Below are positions 44,811 to 54,513 of a stretch of 64,000 bases of DNA, in pieces. The position numbers and the translations under genes were made by a program. The stretch is from Njordibacter sp905182035 (GTDB lineage Bacteria > Pseudomonadota > Gammaproteobacteria > Pseudomonadales > Balneatricaceae), in assembly GCF_047730075.1 (NCBI RefSeq), contig NZ_CP159831.1, forward strand, positions 2,914,001 through 2,978,000, read 5' to 3'. Every line of letters begins with the position of its first letter. The first letter of the stretch is position 1. Under the pieces are notes generated by a model. That model did not search any database. It saw only the letters and a program-made list of their open reading frames with translations, and had not been told where the DNA came from.

Positions 44811-45200
44811 TTAAAAGTATTTAAATTCAGATTTTCCTGCATAATACAAAATAAGAGACGCAGGCAGCAAAAATAGAAATAGTAAGTATTCAGTTGGATC
44901 AGCTCCTTCAACATAAAAAACCAATAGGCCCAATATGTTTAAGTTGAATAATATGACTCCCATGACTTGTACGGGATAGAGTTTCACTGAACCTACAAAA
45001 AAATAACGAATACTAAAGTAAATAAACGCAGTAAATAATGATAACCGGATCGCATGCAGGCGATGTTCTGGAACATCATGACCGTCTGACATAAAGAAAG
45101 GGAACGTAATAGAAACATTGTAGAAATACCCAACAACGACACTGACACAATATATAAACAATAGCGCTATTATTATTTTTGCAACTACTCTACTAGTCAT
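44811..45200 (-). CDS. Hypothetical membrane protein, four helices
   Basis: A 129-aa protein with about four hydrophobic helices and short polar loops; no known motif recognised. ATG start at 45200, 42 nt past the glmS stop on the same strand. AT-rich like its partner downstream. Together they look like a small acquired pair inserted between the orphan kinase and glmS. Confidence 0.7.
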   Translation of the reverse strand: MTSRVVAKIIIALLFIYCVSVVVGYFYNVSITFPFFMSDGHDVPEHRLHAIRLSLFTAFIYFSIRYFFVGSVKLYPVQVMGVILFNLNILGLLVFYVEGADPTEYLLFLFLLPASLILYYAGKSEFKYF

Positions 45201-45242
45201 GAAATTACCCCTAATTCACATTTTAGTCTCAACTTGTTAAAT

Positions 45243-47063
45243 TTATTCCACGGTCACCGACTTGGCTAAATTACGAGGCTGATCCACGTCAGTACCTTTG
45301 ATGATAGCCACATGGTAAGACAATAGCTGCATAGGTATAGCATAAGCTATTGGCGCTAACAGTTCATGCACTTCTGGTACGACAATGACATGGGTGGCAT
45401 CATCTTCTGCCATTTTGGCGTGGACATCAGCAAAAACAAACAGTTCACCGCCACGGGCGCGTACTTCCTGCATGTTGGCTTTGAGTTTATCAAGCATATC
45501 ATCTTTAGGTGCAACCACAACGACAGGCATATATGCATCAACTAGGGCCAATGGGCCATGCTTGAGCTCTCCTGCAGGGTAGGCCTCAGCATGAATATAG
45601 GAAATTTCTTTTAGCTTTAGAGCGCCTTCCGAGGCGATTGGGTACATGCTACCTCGGCCAAGGAATAAGGTGTGATGTTTGTCAGCAAACCGCTGAGCTA
45701 CTGCTTCAATCTTAGGCTCCATTTGCAAACATTGCTGCAATACACCGGGTAGCGTCTGCATGGCATGAATAATGGGCTGAACATCGATATCTGAACGTTG
45801 TTTAGCCAGTAATAAGGTGACGTGAAGCAATGTGATTAGCTGGGCGGTGAAGGCCTTAGTTGACGCCACACTGATCTCAGGTCCTGCCTGTGTTAATAGT
45901 ACCATGTCAGATTCACGTACCAGGCTGCTTGATGCCACATTGCAAATGGCTAGACTGGCAGCTAATTTGTTTTTATCAATGTGGCGCAACGCAGCCAAGC
46001 TGTCCGCCGTTTCGCCAGACTGAGACAAGGTGATAAGCAGCGTGTCTTCGGGTACTACAGCCTGGCGGTAGCGGTATTCACTGGCCACCTCTATTTGACA
46101 AGCAAGGCCTGCCAAACTTTCTATCCAATACTTTGCTACCATGCCTGCCAGGTAGCTAGTACCACAAGCAATAATCTGTACGTTCTTAGCCTTGGACAAG
46201 GCTTCAATAGCGTTGTCATCGAGAATGTTTTGGAGCTTTCCAGCAATAATTTGCTGCTCAATGAGATTGGCCACAACCTTGGGCTGTTCGTTAATCTCTT
46301 TTAACATGTAGTGCTTATAGGCCCCTTTATCACTGCTTTCTTCGCTGTGTTCATAGCGGTGGCTTGGGCGCTCAACAACTACGCCACTAGCGTCAGTAAC
46401 TGTTACTTGGGTACGGCTGATTGCTGCAATATCACCGTCTTCTAAAAACATAAAGTTGTCGGTGACTTGCAACAGCGCCAGTTGGTCGGAGGCGATGTAA
46501 TTTTCATCACTGCCTAGGCCAATCACTAATGGGCTGCCCTTACGTGCAGCTAACAACAAATCTGGCTGGGTTTCATCCACCACACCTAACGCATAAGCAC
46601 CCTCACAACGACCCGCTGCATCACGCACTGCTGCCGTTAAAGACATACCCTGCTTACGGTTGCGGTGAATTAAATGGGCAATTACTTCTGTGTCTGTGTC
46701 GCTTTCAAAGCCGTATCCTGTAGCAACAAGATCTTCTTTTATAGATTCAAAATTGTCAATGATGCCATTGTGAACCACCGCTAAACTACTGTGAGACCAG
46801 TGAGGGTGGGCATTAGTTTCATTAGGAATTCCGTGGGTAGCCCAACGTGTATGAGCAATACCTAAGCTGCCTTGTAATGGCTTAGCAGTTAAGGCGGCAT
46901 CTAAACTAGCCACTTTGCCTACGCGGCGGGTACGCTGTAAACCTTGATCACTTAAAATCGCTACACCAGAGGAATCGTAACCGCGGTACTCTAGACGCTT
47001 TAGGCCTTCTACTAATATGCCGCTGATATTACGCTGAGCAATGGCGCCAACTATTCCGCACAT
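45243..47063 (-). CDS. glmS: Glutamine-fructose-6-phosphate aminotransferase
   Basis: Makes glucosamine 6-phosphate, the first step to UDP-GlcNAc for cell wall and lipid A. MCGIVGAIA at the N terminus provides the catalytic cysteine after Met removal; two SIS sugar-isomerase domains follow (ACGTSYLAG, SQSGETADSLAAL), and the end reads PRNLAKSVTVE. 606 aa, full length. It follows glmU by 16 bp, so both are probably one operon. No glmS ribozyme-like leader fits in that gap. Confidence 0.97.
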   Translation of the reverse strand: MCGIVGAIAQRNISGILVEGLKRLEYRGYDSSGVAILSDQGLQRTRRVGKVASLDAALTAKPLQGSLGIAHTRWATHGIPNETNAHPHWSHSSLAVVHNGIIDNFESIKEDLVATGYGFESDTDTEVIAHLIHRNRKQGMSLTAAVRDAAGRCEGAYALGVVDETQPDLLLAARKGSPLVIGLGSDENYIASDQLALLQVTDNFMFLEDGDIAAISRTQVTVTDASGVVVERPSHRYEHSEESSDKGAYKHYMLKEINEQPKVVANLIEQQIIAGKLQNILDDNAIEALSKAKNVQIIACGTSYLAGMVAKYWIESLAGLACQIEVASEYRYRQAVVPEDTLLITLSQSGETADSLAALRHIDKNKLAASLAICNVASSSLVRESDMVLLTQAGPEISVASTKAFTAQLITLLHVTLLLAKQRSDIDVQPIIHAMQTLPGVLQQCLQMEPKIEAVAQRFADKHHTLFLGRGSMYPIASEGALKLKEISYIHAEAYPAGELKHGPLALVDAYMPVVVVAPKDDMLDKLKANMQEVRARGGELFVFADVHAKMAEDDATHVIVVPEVHELLAPIAYAIPMQLLSYHVAIIKGTDVDQPRNLAKSVTVE

Positions 47064-47079
47064 GTGTTGTCTTCCTTGG

Positions 47080-48441
47080 TTAAATTTTTACTGGTTTAGC
47101 CCAAGTGGCTAAGTTGCGCTGTTTGCCACGAGCGATAGCTAGGTTACCATCGGCCACGTCTCTAGTAATGGTAGAACCAGCACCAATGGTTGCATCTGCG
47201 CCAATGGTGACAGGAGCAACAATGGAGCTGTTTGAGCCGATAAAAGCACCATCTGCAATCACAGTTTTGTACTTGTTAACACCATCGTAGTTACAGGTAA
47301 TGGTTCCAGCACCAATATTTACTTTTTCACCAACCACCGTATCACCTAGGTAGGTAAAGTGATTGGCCTTAGAGCCTTTGCCCAAGGTGGTCTTTTTGGT
47401 TTCGACAAAATTGCCTACTTTGGCATTATCATGAAGTATAGTGCCGGGTCGCAGGCGCGCAAAGGGTCCAATATTACAGTTTGCTGCAACTTGGGCCTGG
47501 TCAATTACACTATTTGCTAAAATCTGTGTGCCTGCTCCAATGTGGGCATTTTTGATGTGACAGTTGGGGCCAATGTGAACGCCATCCCCTAACTGCACGT
47601 GACCCTCGATGATGGCATTGATGTCGATGTAAATATCTTTACCTGCGATGAGTTCACCACGTAAATCAAAACGTGTAGGGTCTGCCAACTGTACACCGTC
47701 ACGCAATAGTTGATTGGCTTGCTGGAGTTGATGCCAGCGCTCAAGGCTGGCCAATTGCACACGATCGTTTACGCCTTGGGTTTGTTGTGGGAAGTCTGGC
47801 TGGAGGTGCCTGATGCCAACGCCATCGGCAACAGCCATGGCGACGATATCCGTGAGGTATATTTCACCTTGAGCATTGTTACTTTTAATGCGTGGTAACC
47901 AGCCATTCAATAAACTTGCCTTAACCGCCAAAATACCAGTGTTAGTTTCTTTGATTTGTAACTGGTCTGTATTAGCATCTTTGTGTTCGACGATGGCCTG
48001 GATGTTTCCCCCATCATCACGCACAATGCGACCGTATCCACTTGAGTCATCTAATGTCACAGTAAGGATAGCCAAGTCGCCCTGCGCTGCTTGCTCGGCT
48101 AGCTGTTGCATTAGTACTGCAGGGACTAACGGTACATCACCATATAATACTAACACTATGGCATTATTATCAACCTTAGGCATAGCTTGAGCCACCGCAT
48201 GGCCAGTGCCCAATTGTTGATCTTGCGTCACGCATTCAGCACCCAGTGGCCGGACCACTGACTCTACTAGGTGTGCACCGTGGCCTACTATTATGTGTGT
48301 ACGGGTAGGCTGGAGCCTTTGGGCCTGCTCAATGGCATGCACCAACATTGGCTTGCCTGCCAGTTCGTGAAGCACTTTAGGCAGATCTGAGCGCATGCGT
48401 GAACCTTTGCCTGCAGCGAGAATGATCACTTCTAACGACAT
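47080..48441 (-). CDS. glmU: Bifunctional N-acetylglucosamine-1-phosphate uridyltransferase/acetyltransferase
   Basis: Acetylates glucosamine 1-phosphate and then makes UDP-GlcNAc. N-terminal nucleotidyl motif LAAGKGSRMRSDLPKVLHEL, and a C-terminal left-handed beta helix made of hexapeptide repeats (about 255-440). 453 aa. It sits between glmS and the ATP synthase operon, as in most gammaproteobacteria. A 314-bp gap with the atp terminator lies upstream. Confidence 0.97.
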   Translation of the reverse strand: MSLEVIILAAGKGSRMRSDLPKVLHELAGKPMLVHAIEQAQRLQPTRTHIIVGHGAHLVESVVRPLGAECVTQDQQLGTGHAVAQAMPKVDNNAIVLVLYGDVPLVPAVLMQQLAEQAAQGDLAILTVTLDDSSGYGRIVRDDGGNIQAIVEHKDANTDQLQIKETNTGILAVKASLLNGWLPRIKSNNAQGEIYLTDIVAMAVADGVGIRHLQPDFPQQTQGVNDRVQLASLERWHQLQQANQLLRDGVQLADPTRFDLRGELIAGKDIYIDINAIIEGHVQLGDGVHIGPNCHIKNAHIGAGTQILANSVIDQAQVAANCNIGPFARLRPGTILHDNAKVGNFVETKKTTLGKGSKANHFTYLGDTVVGEKVNIGAGTITCNYDGVNKYKTVIADGAFIGSNSSIVAPVTIGADATIGAGSTITRDVADGNLAIARGKQRNLATWAKPVKI

Positions 48442-48755
48442 GAACGATCCTTGTGAAACTGTATTAAATTCTAGTCTTTAGTTTAGACGCTTTATGTTAC
48501 TAAAGTTCATCAAAGTTTGTTTTATTGTGGTCAATAAATATTTGATCAATAGTCAGCCTTAGTTACACCAAAACACAATGTTATATTTTGCCATAGGCAC
48601 TCTCTCAAGTATCAATGTGGCCACGACATCATGGCATTATAACGCTGTTGCTTCACGTTTGCGTTACGTCATAGAAAACTAGGTTATAAAACAGTTTTTT
48701 AGGGCACAAAAAAAGCAGCCGAGGCTGCCTTTTTTGGTGGTTCCCTTTGAACTAC
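48442..48755. other. glmU-atpC spacer
   Basis: 314 bp, no gene. It holds the atp operon terminator at its right side (48707-48735) and must carry the glmU promoter. Nothing else stands out. Confidence 0.6.
48707..48735 (-). terminator. Terminator of the ATP synthase operon
   Basis: AAAAAAGCAGCC and GGCTGCCTTTTTT form a stem with a short loop 20 nt past the atpC stop. T runs occur on both sides. Confidence 0.92.
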
Positions 48756-49181
48756 TTATTTGCCAAGCTTCTGACGAATCTGACGCAAAGTACGCAGCTG
48801 GGCGACGGCTTCGGCCAATTGGCCAGCCGCACGTGAGTATTCAAACTCTGAAGTTTTATCTGCCATAGCCTGTTCAGCTTTGCGACTAGCTTCTTCTGCA
48901 GCAGCTTCATCTAAGTCTGCTGCACGAATTGCCGTATCAACCAACAAGGTAATCTTGTGAGGCTGAACTTCTAAAAAACCACCTGACACGTAAAGTATGT
49001 CTTCTTCACCGGATTCCATGCGCATGTGCACAGGGCCAGGTTTAACTTCACTAAGTAGTGGAGTGTGGCCTGGAGTGATGCCCAGTTCACCCAACGTACC
49101 TGTAAGTGAAATAAATTCTACCTTACCTGCAAAGACGGATTCTTCTGCACTAACGATGTCACAATCTACACTGGTAGCCAT
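48756..49181 (-). CDS. atpC: ATP synthase epsilon subunit
   Basis: 141 aa; beta-sandwich N-terminal domain (DIVSAEESVFAGKVEFISL, GELGITPGHTPLLSEVKPG) and a C-terminal helical hairpin that can inhibit ATP hydrolysis. Last gene of the operon, 64 nt behind atpD, followed by a terminator. Confidence 0.97.
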   Translation of the reverse strand: MATSVDCDIVSAEESVFAGKVEFISLTGTLGELGITPGHTPLLSEVKPGPVHMRMESGEEDILYVSGGFLEVQPHKITLLVDTAIRAADLDEAAAEEASRKAEQAMADKTSEFEYSRAAGQLAEAVAQLRTLRQIRQKLGK

Positions 49182-49245
49182 ATGATTATCCTCTTAAGCA
49201 GGGCTTAACCTATTGGCAGCAGCCAATAGAGCTAAGCCCTTGCAA

Positions 49246-50622
49246 TTACATGCTCTTGGCTTTCTCGACTACTTCTTCAATACCGCCAACCATGTAGAAG
49301 GCTTGCTCTGGAAGATCGTCGTATTCGCCAGCCAAAATTCCCTTAAAGGCAGCAATAGTGTCCTTAAGTGATACGTACTTACCTGATGATCCGGTAAATA
49401 CTTCAGCTACGAAGAAAGGCTGAGACAAGAAACGCTGAATCTTACGAGCACGCGTTACAGATTGCTTGTCTTCATCAGACAGTTCGTCCATACCCAAGAT
49501 GGCAATGATGTCTTTCAGCTCTTTGTAACGCTGAAGTATACCCTGAACGCCACGAGCAATGTCGTAGTGCTCTTGGCCAATCACCAATGGATCTAGCTGA
49601 CGTGAGCTTGAATCGAGTGGATCGATAGCTGGGTAGATACCCAATTCTGCGATCTGACGAGACAATACCACAGTAGCGTCCAAGTGAGAGAAGGTCGTTG
49701 CTGGAGACGGGTCAGTCAAGTCATCCGCAGGTACGTATACCGCTTGTATAGAAGTGATAGAGCCGGTCTTAGTGGAGGTAATACGCTCCTGCAACACACC
49801 CATTTCTGAAGCTAGTGTTGGCTGGTAACCTACTGCAGAAGGCATACGGCCCAATAGTGCTGATACTTCGGTTCCCGCCAAGGTGTAACGGTAGATGTTA
49901 TCAACGAACAACAATACGTCATTACCTTCGTCACGGAACTGCTCAGCCATGGTAAGGCCGGTTAGTGCCACACGTAGACGGTTTCCTGGAGGCTCATTCA
50001 TCTGGCCGTATACGAGAGATACTTTGTCCAATACGTTGGACTCTTTCATCTCGTAGTAGAAATCGTTACCTTCACGAGTACGCTCACCTACACCTGCAAA
50101 CACAGAGTAACCACTGTGCTCGATGGCGATGTTACGGATAAGCTCCATCATGTTTACGGTTTTGCCTACGCCGGCGCCGCCGAATAGCCCAACCTTACCG
50201 CCTTTAGCGAAAGGACACATCAAGTCAATAACTTTGATGCCAGTCTCTAGCAATTCATTACTAGCTGACTGCTCTGCGTAGGTAGGTGCCTTACGGTGAA
50301 TTGGCATACGAACTTCTTCGCCAATAGGGCCACACTGGTCGATTGGGTTACCCAATACGTCCATGATGCGGCCAAGGGTGGCTGTGCCAACTGGCACTTT
50401 GATGGCGCCACCAGTGTTAGATACGTCTAGACCACGGCTTAGACCTTCGGTCTGGCCCATGGCGATAGTGCGTACTACGCCGTCACCCAACTGCTGTTGA
50501 ACTTCTAGGGTTGTGCCCTTAGCATCTACAGTTAGTGCGTCATATACTTTTGGCACAGAATCACGTGGGAATTCCACGTCGATTACAGCACCGATAATCT
50601 GTACGATACGTCCGCTACTCAT
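49246..50622 (-). CDS. atpD: ATP synthase beta subunit
   Basis: 458 aa, catalytic F1 subunit. Walker A GGAGVGKTV, VGERTREGNDFY and the DELSEEDK-like loop (DELSDEDK) are intact. 40 nt behind atpG. Confidence 0.98.
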   Translation of the reverse strand: MSSGRIVQIIGAVIDVEFPRDSVPKVYDALTVDAKGTTLEVQQQLGDGVVRTIAMGQTEGLSRGLDVSNTGGAIKVPVGTATLGRIMDVLGNPIDQCGPIGEEVRMPIHRKAPTYAEQSASNELLETGIKVIDLMCPFAKGGKVGLFGGAGVGKTVNMMELIRNIAIEHSGYSVFAGVGERTREGNDFYYEMKESNVLDKVSLVYGQMNEPPGNRLRVALTGLTMAEQFRDEGNDVLLFVDNIYRYTLAGTEVSALLGRMPSAVGYQPTLASEMGVLQERITSTKTGSITSIQAVYVPADDLTDPSPATTFSHLDATVVLSRQIAELGIYPAIDPLDSSSRQLDPLVIGQEHYDIARGVQGILQRYKELKDIIAILGMDELSDEDKQSVTRARKIQRFLSQPFFVAEVFTGSSGKYVSLKDTIAAFKGILAGEYDDLPEQAFYMVGGIEEVVEKAKSM

Positions 50623-50662
50623 AATTTTATCCTCTATCGAAAACTAGTTCTTATAGCTCAGG

Positions 50663-51526
50663 TTAAACGGCTGCCGCGCCACTCACGATCTCAGAAATTT
50701 CCTGAGTAATCGCAGATTGACGGGCCTTGTTGTAAATCATCTGAAGGTCATCGATCAGATCACCCGCATTATCGGTGGCGCTTTTCATAGCGATCATCCG
50801 TGCGGCCTGTTCACAAGCGTTATTTTCTACCACGGCTTGATACACTAAAGATTCTACGTAACGGCTCAAAAGGCCTGTGAGTAATTCACGGGCGTCTGGC
50901 TCGTAGAGGTAGTCCCAATGGTGGCTCATACCGTCTTCATTCGGGTCTGCCTGCAAGGGCACAAGTTGCACTACGCTGGGTTGTTGGGTCATGGTATTTA
51001 CAAAATTATTGTAAACCACGTACAAAGCGTCCAACCGTCCTTCATCATAACTGTCTAACATGATCTTAACTGCACCGATGAGTTCAGCAGCTTCTGCCTT
51101 GTCACCCAGTTGAGTCTTGCTTGATACAACGTTGCCGCCGTAGTTATTAAAGAAGGTTGCTGATTTAGAACCAAGGGCACAGATGTCTATTTCGATGCCG
51201 TTTTGATCATGTTCAGCCATGCTCTGTACGGTTTTCTTAAACACGTTAATGTTTAAACCACCACACAGACCACGATCGGAAGAAACCACAATGTAACCCA
51301 CCCGCTTAAGCTCGCGCTGTTGCAGATACAAATGCTTGTACTCAGGGTTGGAGCGTGCGAGGTGAGCAATCACTTCACGCATTTTATTTGCGTAAGGACG
51401 GCTATGATTCATACGTTCCTGTGCTTTACGCATTTTAGACGCCGCTACCATTTCCATGGCGCTAGTGATCTTTTGCGTACCCTTAATACTCGCAATCTGG
51501 GTCTTTATTTCTTTTCCGACTGCCAT
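50663..51526 (-). CDS. atpG: ATP synthase gamma subunit
   Basis: 287 aa, the central rotating stalk. N-terminal KEIKTQIASIKGTQKITSAM and C-terminal YNKARQSAITQEISEIVSGA helices form the coiled coil inside F1. 72 nt behind atpA. Confidence 0.98.
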   Translation of the reverse strand: MAVGKEIKTQIASIKGTQKITSAMEMVAASKMRKAQERMNHSRPYANKMREVIAHLARSNPEYKHLYLQQRELKRVGYIVVSSDRGLCGGLNINVFKKTVQSMAEHDQNGIEIDICALGSKSATFFNNYGGNVVSSKTQLGDKAEAAELIGAVKIMLDSYDEGRLDALYVVYNNFVNTMTQQPSVVQLVPLQADPNEDGMSHHWDYLYEPDARELLTGLLSRYVESLVYQAVVENNACEQAARMIAMKSATDNAGDLIDDLQMIYNKARQSAITQEISEIVSGAAAV

Positions 51527-51598
51527 ATGCTTACCTTTCTGTTAAGTAACTAACTTGGTGAATAGCACGGCTTCAAGGTCACTTGAAGCCGTAAGCCA

Positions 51599-53143
51599 CT
51601 ACCAAGTTTGAGTTGCCTTAAACTGCTCTAATGCAGACTTAAAAGAAGCGGCGATGTCGTCGTTAAAGTTACCAGATTCATTCACCTGGCTCATTACGGC
51701 GCTATGCTCGCTGTTCATGTAAGAAATTAGAGCGGCTTCGAAGTCACCAACCTTGTTAAGAGCTATGTCTGTAAGGAAACCTTCGTTAGCTGCAAATAGG
51801 CTGACTGCCATTTCGGCAACGCTCATTGGCGAGTACTGGTGCTGCTTCATCAGCTCGGTCACACTTTGACCGTGCTCTAACTGGGCGCGAGTCGCGTCAT
51901 CCAAGTCAGAAGCAAACTGAGAGAAGGCTGCCAATTCACGGTATTGAGCCAAAGCCAAACGAATACCGCCACCCAATTTCTTGATGACTTTAGTTTGTGC
52001 TGCACCACCTACACGGGATACAGACAAACCAGCATTAATGGCTGGGCGGATACCGGCGTTAAACAAGTCAGTTTCCAAGAAAATCTGGCCGTCGGTGATA
52101 GAGATTACGTTAGTCGGTACGAAGGCCGATACGTCACCACCTTGGGTTTCGATAATAGGTAGTGCAGTTAAAGAACCGGTCTTACCTTTTACTTCACCAT
52201 TAGTGAATGCTTCTACGTATTCTGCGTTTACACGAGATGCACGCTCAAGTAAGCGAGAGTGCAAATAGAATACATCACCAGGATATGCTTCACGTCCTGG
52301 AGGACGACGAAGTAGCAAAGAGATTTGACGGTAAGCCCAAGCTTGCTTGGTCAGGTCATCAAATACGATCAATGCGTCTTCACCGCGATCACGGAAGTAT
52401 TCACCCATAGTACAACCAGCGTAAGGCGATAAGAACTGCATGGCCGCTGAGTCAGCAGCACCTGCGTTTACAACGATGGTATGAGCCATGGCGCCGTGTT
52501 CTTCTAGCTTACGCACTACGTTAGCAATGGTAGATTGCTTCTGGCCAATGGCCACGTAGACACACTTAACACCAGTGTCCTTTTGGTTGATAATGGCATC
52601 GATAGCGATGGCAGACTTACCAGTCTGGCGGTCTCCAATAATTAATTCGCGCTGGCCACGCCCTACAGGAACCATGGCGTCAATCGCCTTAAGGCCTGTC
52701 TGTACTGGCTGGTCTACAGATTTACGTTCGATTACACCTGGGGCTACTTTCTCAACAGCATCAGTTAGATCAGTGTTAATCGGACCTTTGCCATCAATAG
52801 CGATACCTAGACCGTCTACTACACGACCCAGTAATTCAGGGCCTACAGGGACTTCTAGGATACGGCCAGTACAACGAGCGGTTTGGCCTTCGACCAAATC
52901 TTCGTAATCACCTAGAACTACAGCGCCAACAGAGTCGCGCTCCAAGTTCATGGCCATACCGTATACACCACCAGGGAATTCAATCATTTCCCCGTACATT
53001 GCGTCAGCTAAGCCGTGGATCAATACGATACCATCGGCTACGCTAACGATTGTGCCCTCATTTTGGGCTTCAGATGAAACATCAAGTTGCTCTATACGCT
53101 TCTTGATGATTTCACTGATCTCTGAAGGATTCAGTTGTTGCAT
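51599..53143 (-). CDS. atpA: ATP synthase alpha subunit
   Basis: 514 aa, non-catalytic nucleotide-binding F1 subunit. P-loop GDRQTGKSA and the arginine-finger region SVSRVGGAAQTK are present. Starts 16 nt after atpH. Confidence 0.98.
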   Translation of the reverse strand: MQQLNPSEISEIIKKRIEQLDVSSEAQNEGTIVSVADGIVLIHGLADAMYGEMIEFPGGVYGMAMNLERDSVGAVVLGDYEDLVEGQTARCTGRILEVPVGPELLGRVVDGLGIAIDGKGPINTDLTDAVEKVAPGVIERKSVDQPVQTGLKAIDAMVPVGRGQRELIIGDRQTGKSAIAIDAIINQKDTGVKCVYVAIGQKQSTIANVVRKLEEHGAMAHTIVVNAGAADSAAMQFLSPYAGCTMGEYFRDRGEDALIVFDDLTKQAWAYRQISLLLRRPPGREAYPGDVFYLHSRLLERASRVNAEYVEAFTNGEVKGKTGSLTALPIIETQGGDVSAFVPTNVISITDGQIFLETDLFNAGIRPAINAGLSVSRVGGAAQTKVIKKLGGGIRLALAQYRELAAFSQFASDLDDATRAQLEHGQSVTELMKQHQYSPMSVAEMAVSLFAANEGFLTDIALNKVGDFEAALISYMNSEHSAVMSQVNESGNFNDDIAASFKSALEQFKATQTW

Positions 53144-53159
53144 GCTTTATTCCTCACAC

Positions 53160-53702
53160 TCAGGCATTCATGGCCTCAGCCAATTTGCCTAGTTTGCCTT
53201 TAACGGAACCATCAATCACTAGGTCGCCCGCGTGGACTATGACACCACCGAGCAATGACGCGTCGGTAGTACTAGTTATGTTAATTTCGCGAGACAACAT
53301 GGCGTTTAATGCTTGAGCCAATTTATCTTGTTGCTCATTGCCTAAATCAAAGGCACTGACGATAGATACGTCTATCGACTGTTCCTGATTTGCCTTTAAG
53401 GTTTCATATAAATTAGAAACCTCGGGTAGCAATGACAAGCGCTTGTTTTCGGCCAACAAGTTCAGAAAATTCTGTGCTTGTTGAGATACAGGGTGACTGC
53501 CGTTTACTACGTCTGTCACTAGCTGGGCTTTTTCTGCTGCCGTCAGTTCTGGATTATCCAAAACTTGGGCTAAACTTGGATCCGCAACTACCGCTGCAGC
53601 CATGTTCAAAAATTCCGACCAGCTACCCAAGTCGCCTTGGGCCAATGCCGTCTCGAAAGCGGCCTTGGTGTAAGGACGGGCAACAGTAATGGATTCAGCC
53701 AT
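53160..53702 (-). CDS. atpH: ATP synthase delta subunit
   Basis: 180 aa, peripheral-stalk subunit. Begins VARPYTKAAFETAL after a short leader and ends SLLGGVIVHAGDLVIDGSVK, both typical. 17 nt behind atpF. Confidence 0.96.
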   Translation of the reverse strand: MAESITVARPYTKAAFETALAQGDLGSWSEFLNMAAAVVADPSLAQVLDNPELTAAEKAQLVTDVVNGSHPVSQQAQNFLNLLAENKRLSLLPEVSNLYETLKANQEQSIDVSIVSAFDLGNEQQDKLAQALNAMLSREINITSTTDASLLGGVIVHAGDLVIDGSVKGKLGKLAEAMNA

Positions 53703-53719
53703 CGTTAACCTCTCTTTTC

Positions 53720-54190
53720 TTACAGTTCGGCTGCCAACTTATCGACAAGCTCTTGGTGGTTGTTTACATCAATTGATGCGCCCAGGATTTTTTCTGCACC
53801 AGCAACAACAAGTGTTGCGACTTGAGCGCGAAGCACTTCTTTGGCACGGTTTACTTCCTGTTCAACGTCGGCTGCAGCTGCCGTTTTAATGCGGTCGGCT
53901 TCGGCTTGAGCTGTTTCTTTAGCTTCATCAACGATCTGACTAGCGCGTTTGTTAGCTTGCTCAATAAGAGTAGCTGCTTGCGCTTTGCTTTCTTGCAGCA
54001 CTGCTTCCACAGACTGCTGAGCTTCTTCAAGTTCGCGTGCAGCCTTATCAGCTGCATCTAAACCTTCAGCGATCTTCTTTTGACGTTCTGCCAAAGCCGC
54101 AGTAAGCGGTGGCCAAACGTACTTCATGCACAAGTACACGAAGATAATAAAAGAAATGATCTGCCCGATAATTGTCATGTTCATATTCAT
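53720..54190 (-). CDS. atpF: ATP synthase b subunit
   Basis: 156 aa. One N-terminal membrane helix (IIGQIISFIIFVYLCMKYVW) followed by a long charged, alanine-rich coiled coil that forms the stator stalk. AGGTCT-type leader and 40-nt gap to atpE. A single b subunit gene, no b' copy. Confidence 0.97.
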   Translation of the reverse strand: MNMNMTIIGQIISFIIFVYLCMKYVWPPLTAALAERQKKIAEGLDAADKAARELEEAQQSVEAVLQESKAQAATLIEQANKRASQIVDEAKETAQAEADRIKTAAAADVEQEVNRAKEVLRAQVATLVVAGAEKILGASIDVNNHQELVDKLAAEL

Positions 54191-54230
54191 GGCAAGACCT
54201 CCATACGTATGGGTTGGTTAAAGATGACCT

Positions 54231-54461
54231 TTAGGCAACCGCAAACATGATGTAAAGGCTAATACCTACACCGATCATAGGAACCGCGTCGGTAAGACCC
54301 ATCATGATGAAAAACTGTGTACGTAGTAAAGGGATCAATTCTGGTTGACGCGCTGCGCCTTCCAAAAACTTACCTCCTAAAACGCCGATACCAACAGCTG
54401 CGCCAACGGCAGACATGCCCAAGATCAATGCACCAGCAATATACAATAATGCCATTTCCAT
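54231..54461 (-). CDS. atpE: ATP synthase c subunit
   Basis: 76 aa hairpin of two membrane helices forming the rotor ring. The proton-binding carboxylate is D58 in MMGLTDAVPMIGVG. The motif is of the proton type; the extra polar residues of sodium-binding rings are not seen. 52 nt behind atpB. Confidence 0.97.
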   Translation of the reverse strand: MEMALLYIAGALILGMSAVGAAVGIGVLGGKFLEGAARQPELIPLLRTQFFIMMGLTDAVPMIGVGISLYIMFAVA

Positions 54462-54513
54462 TTTGTTTCTCCAGTTTAAGTGAGATTAGTAGTTAAAAGT
54501 AAAAGGGTACTGA

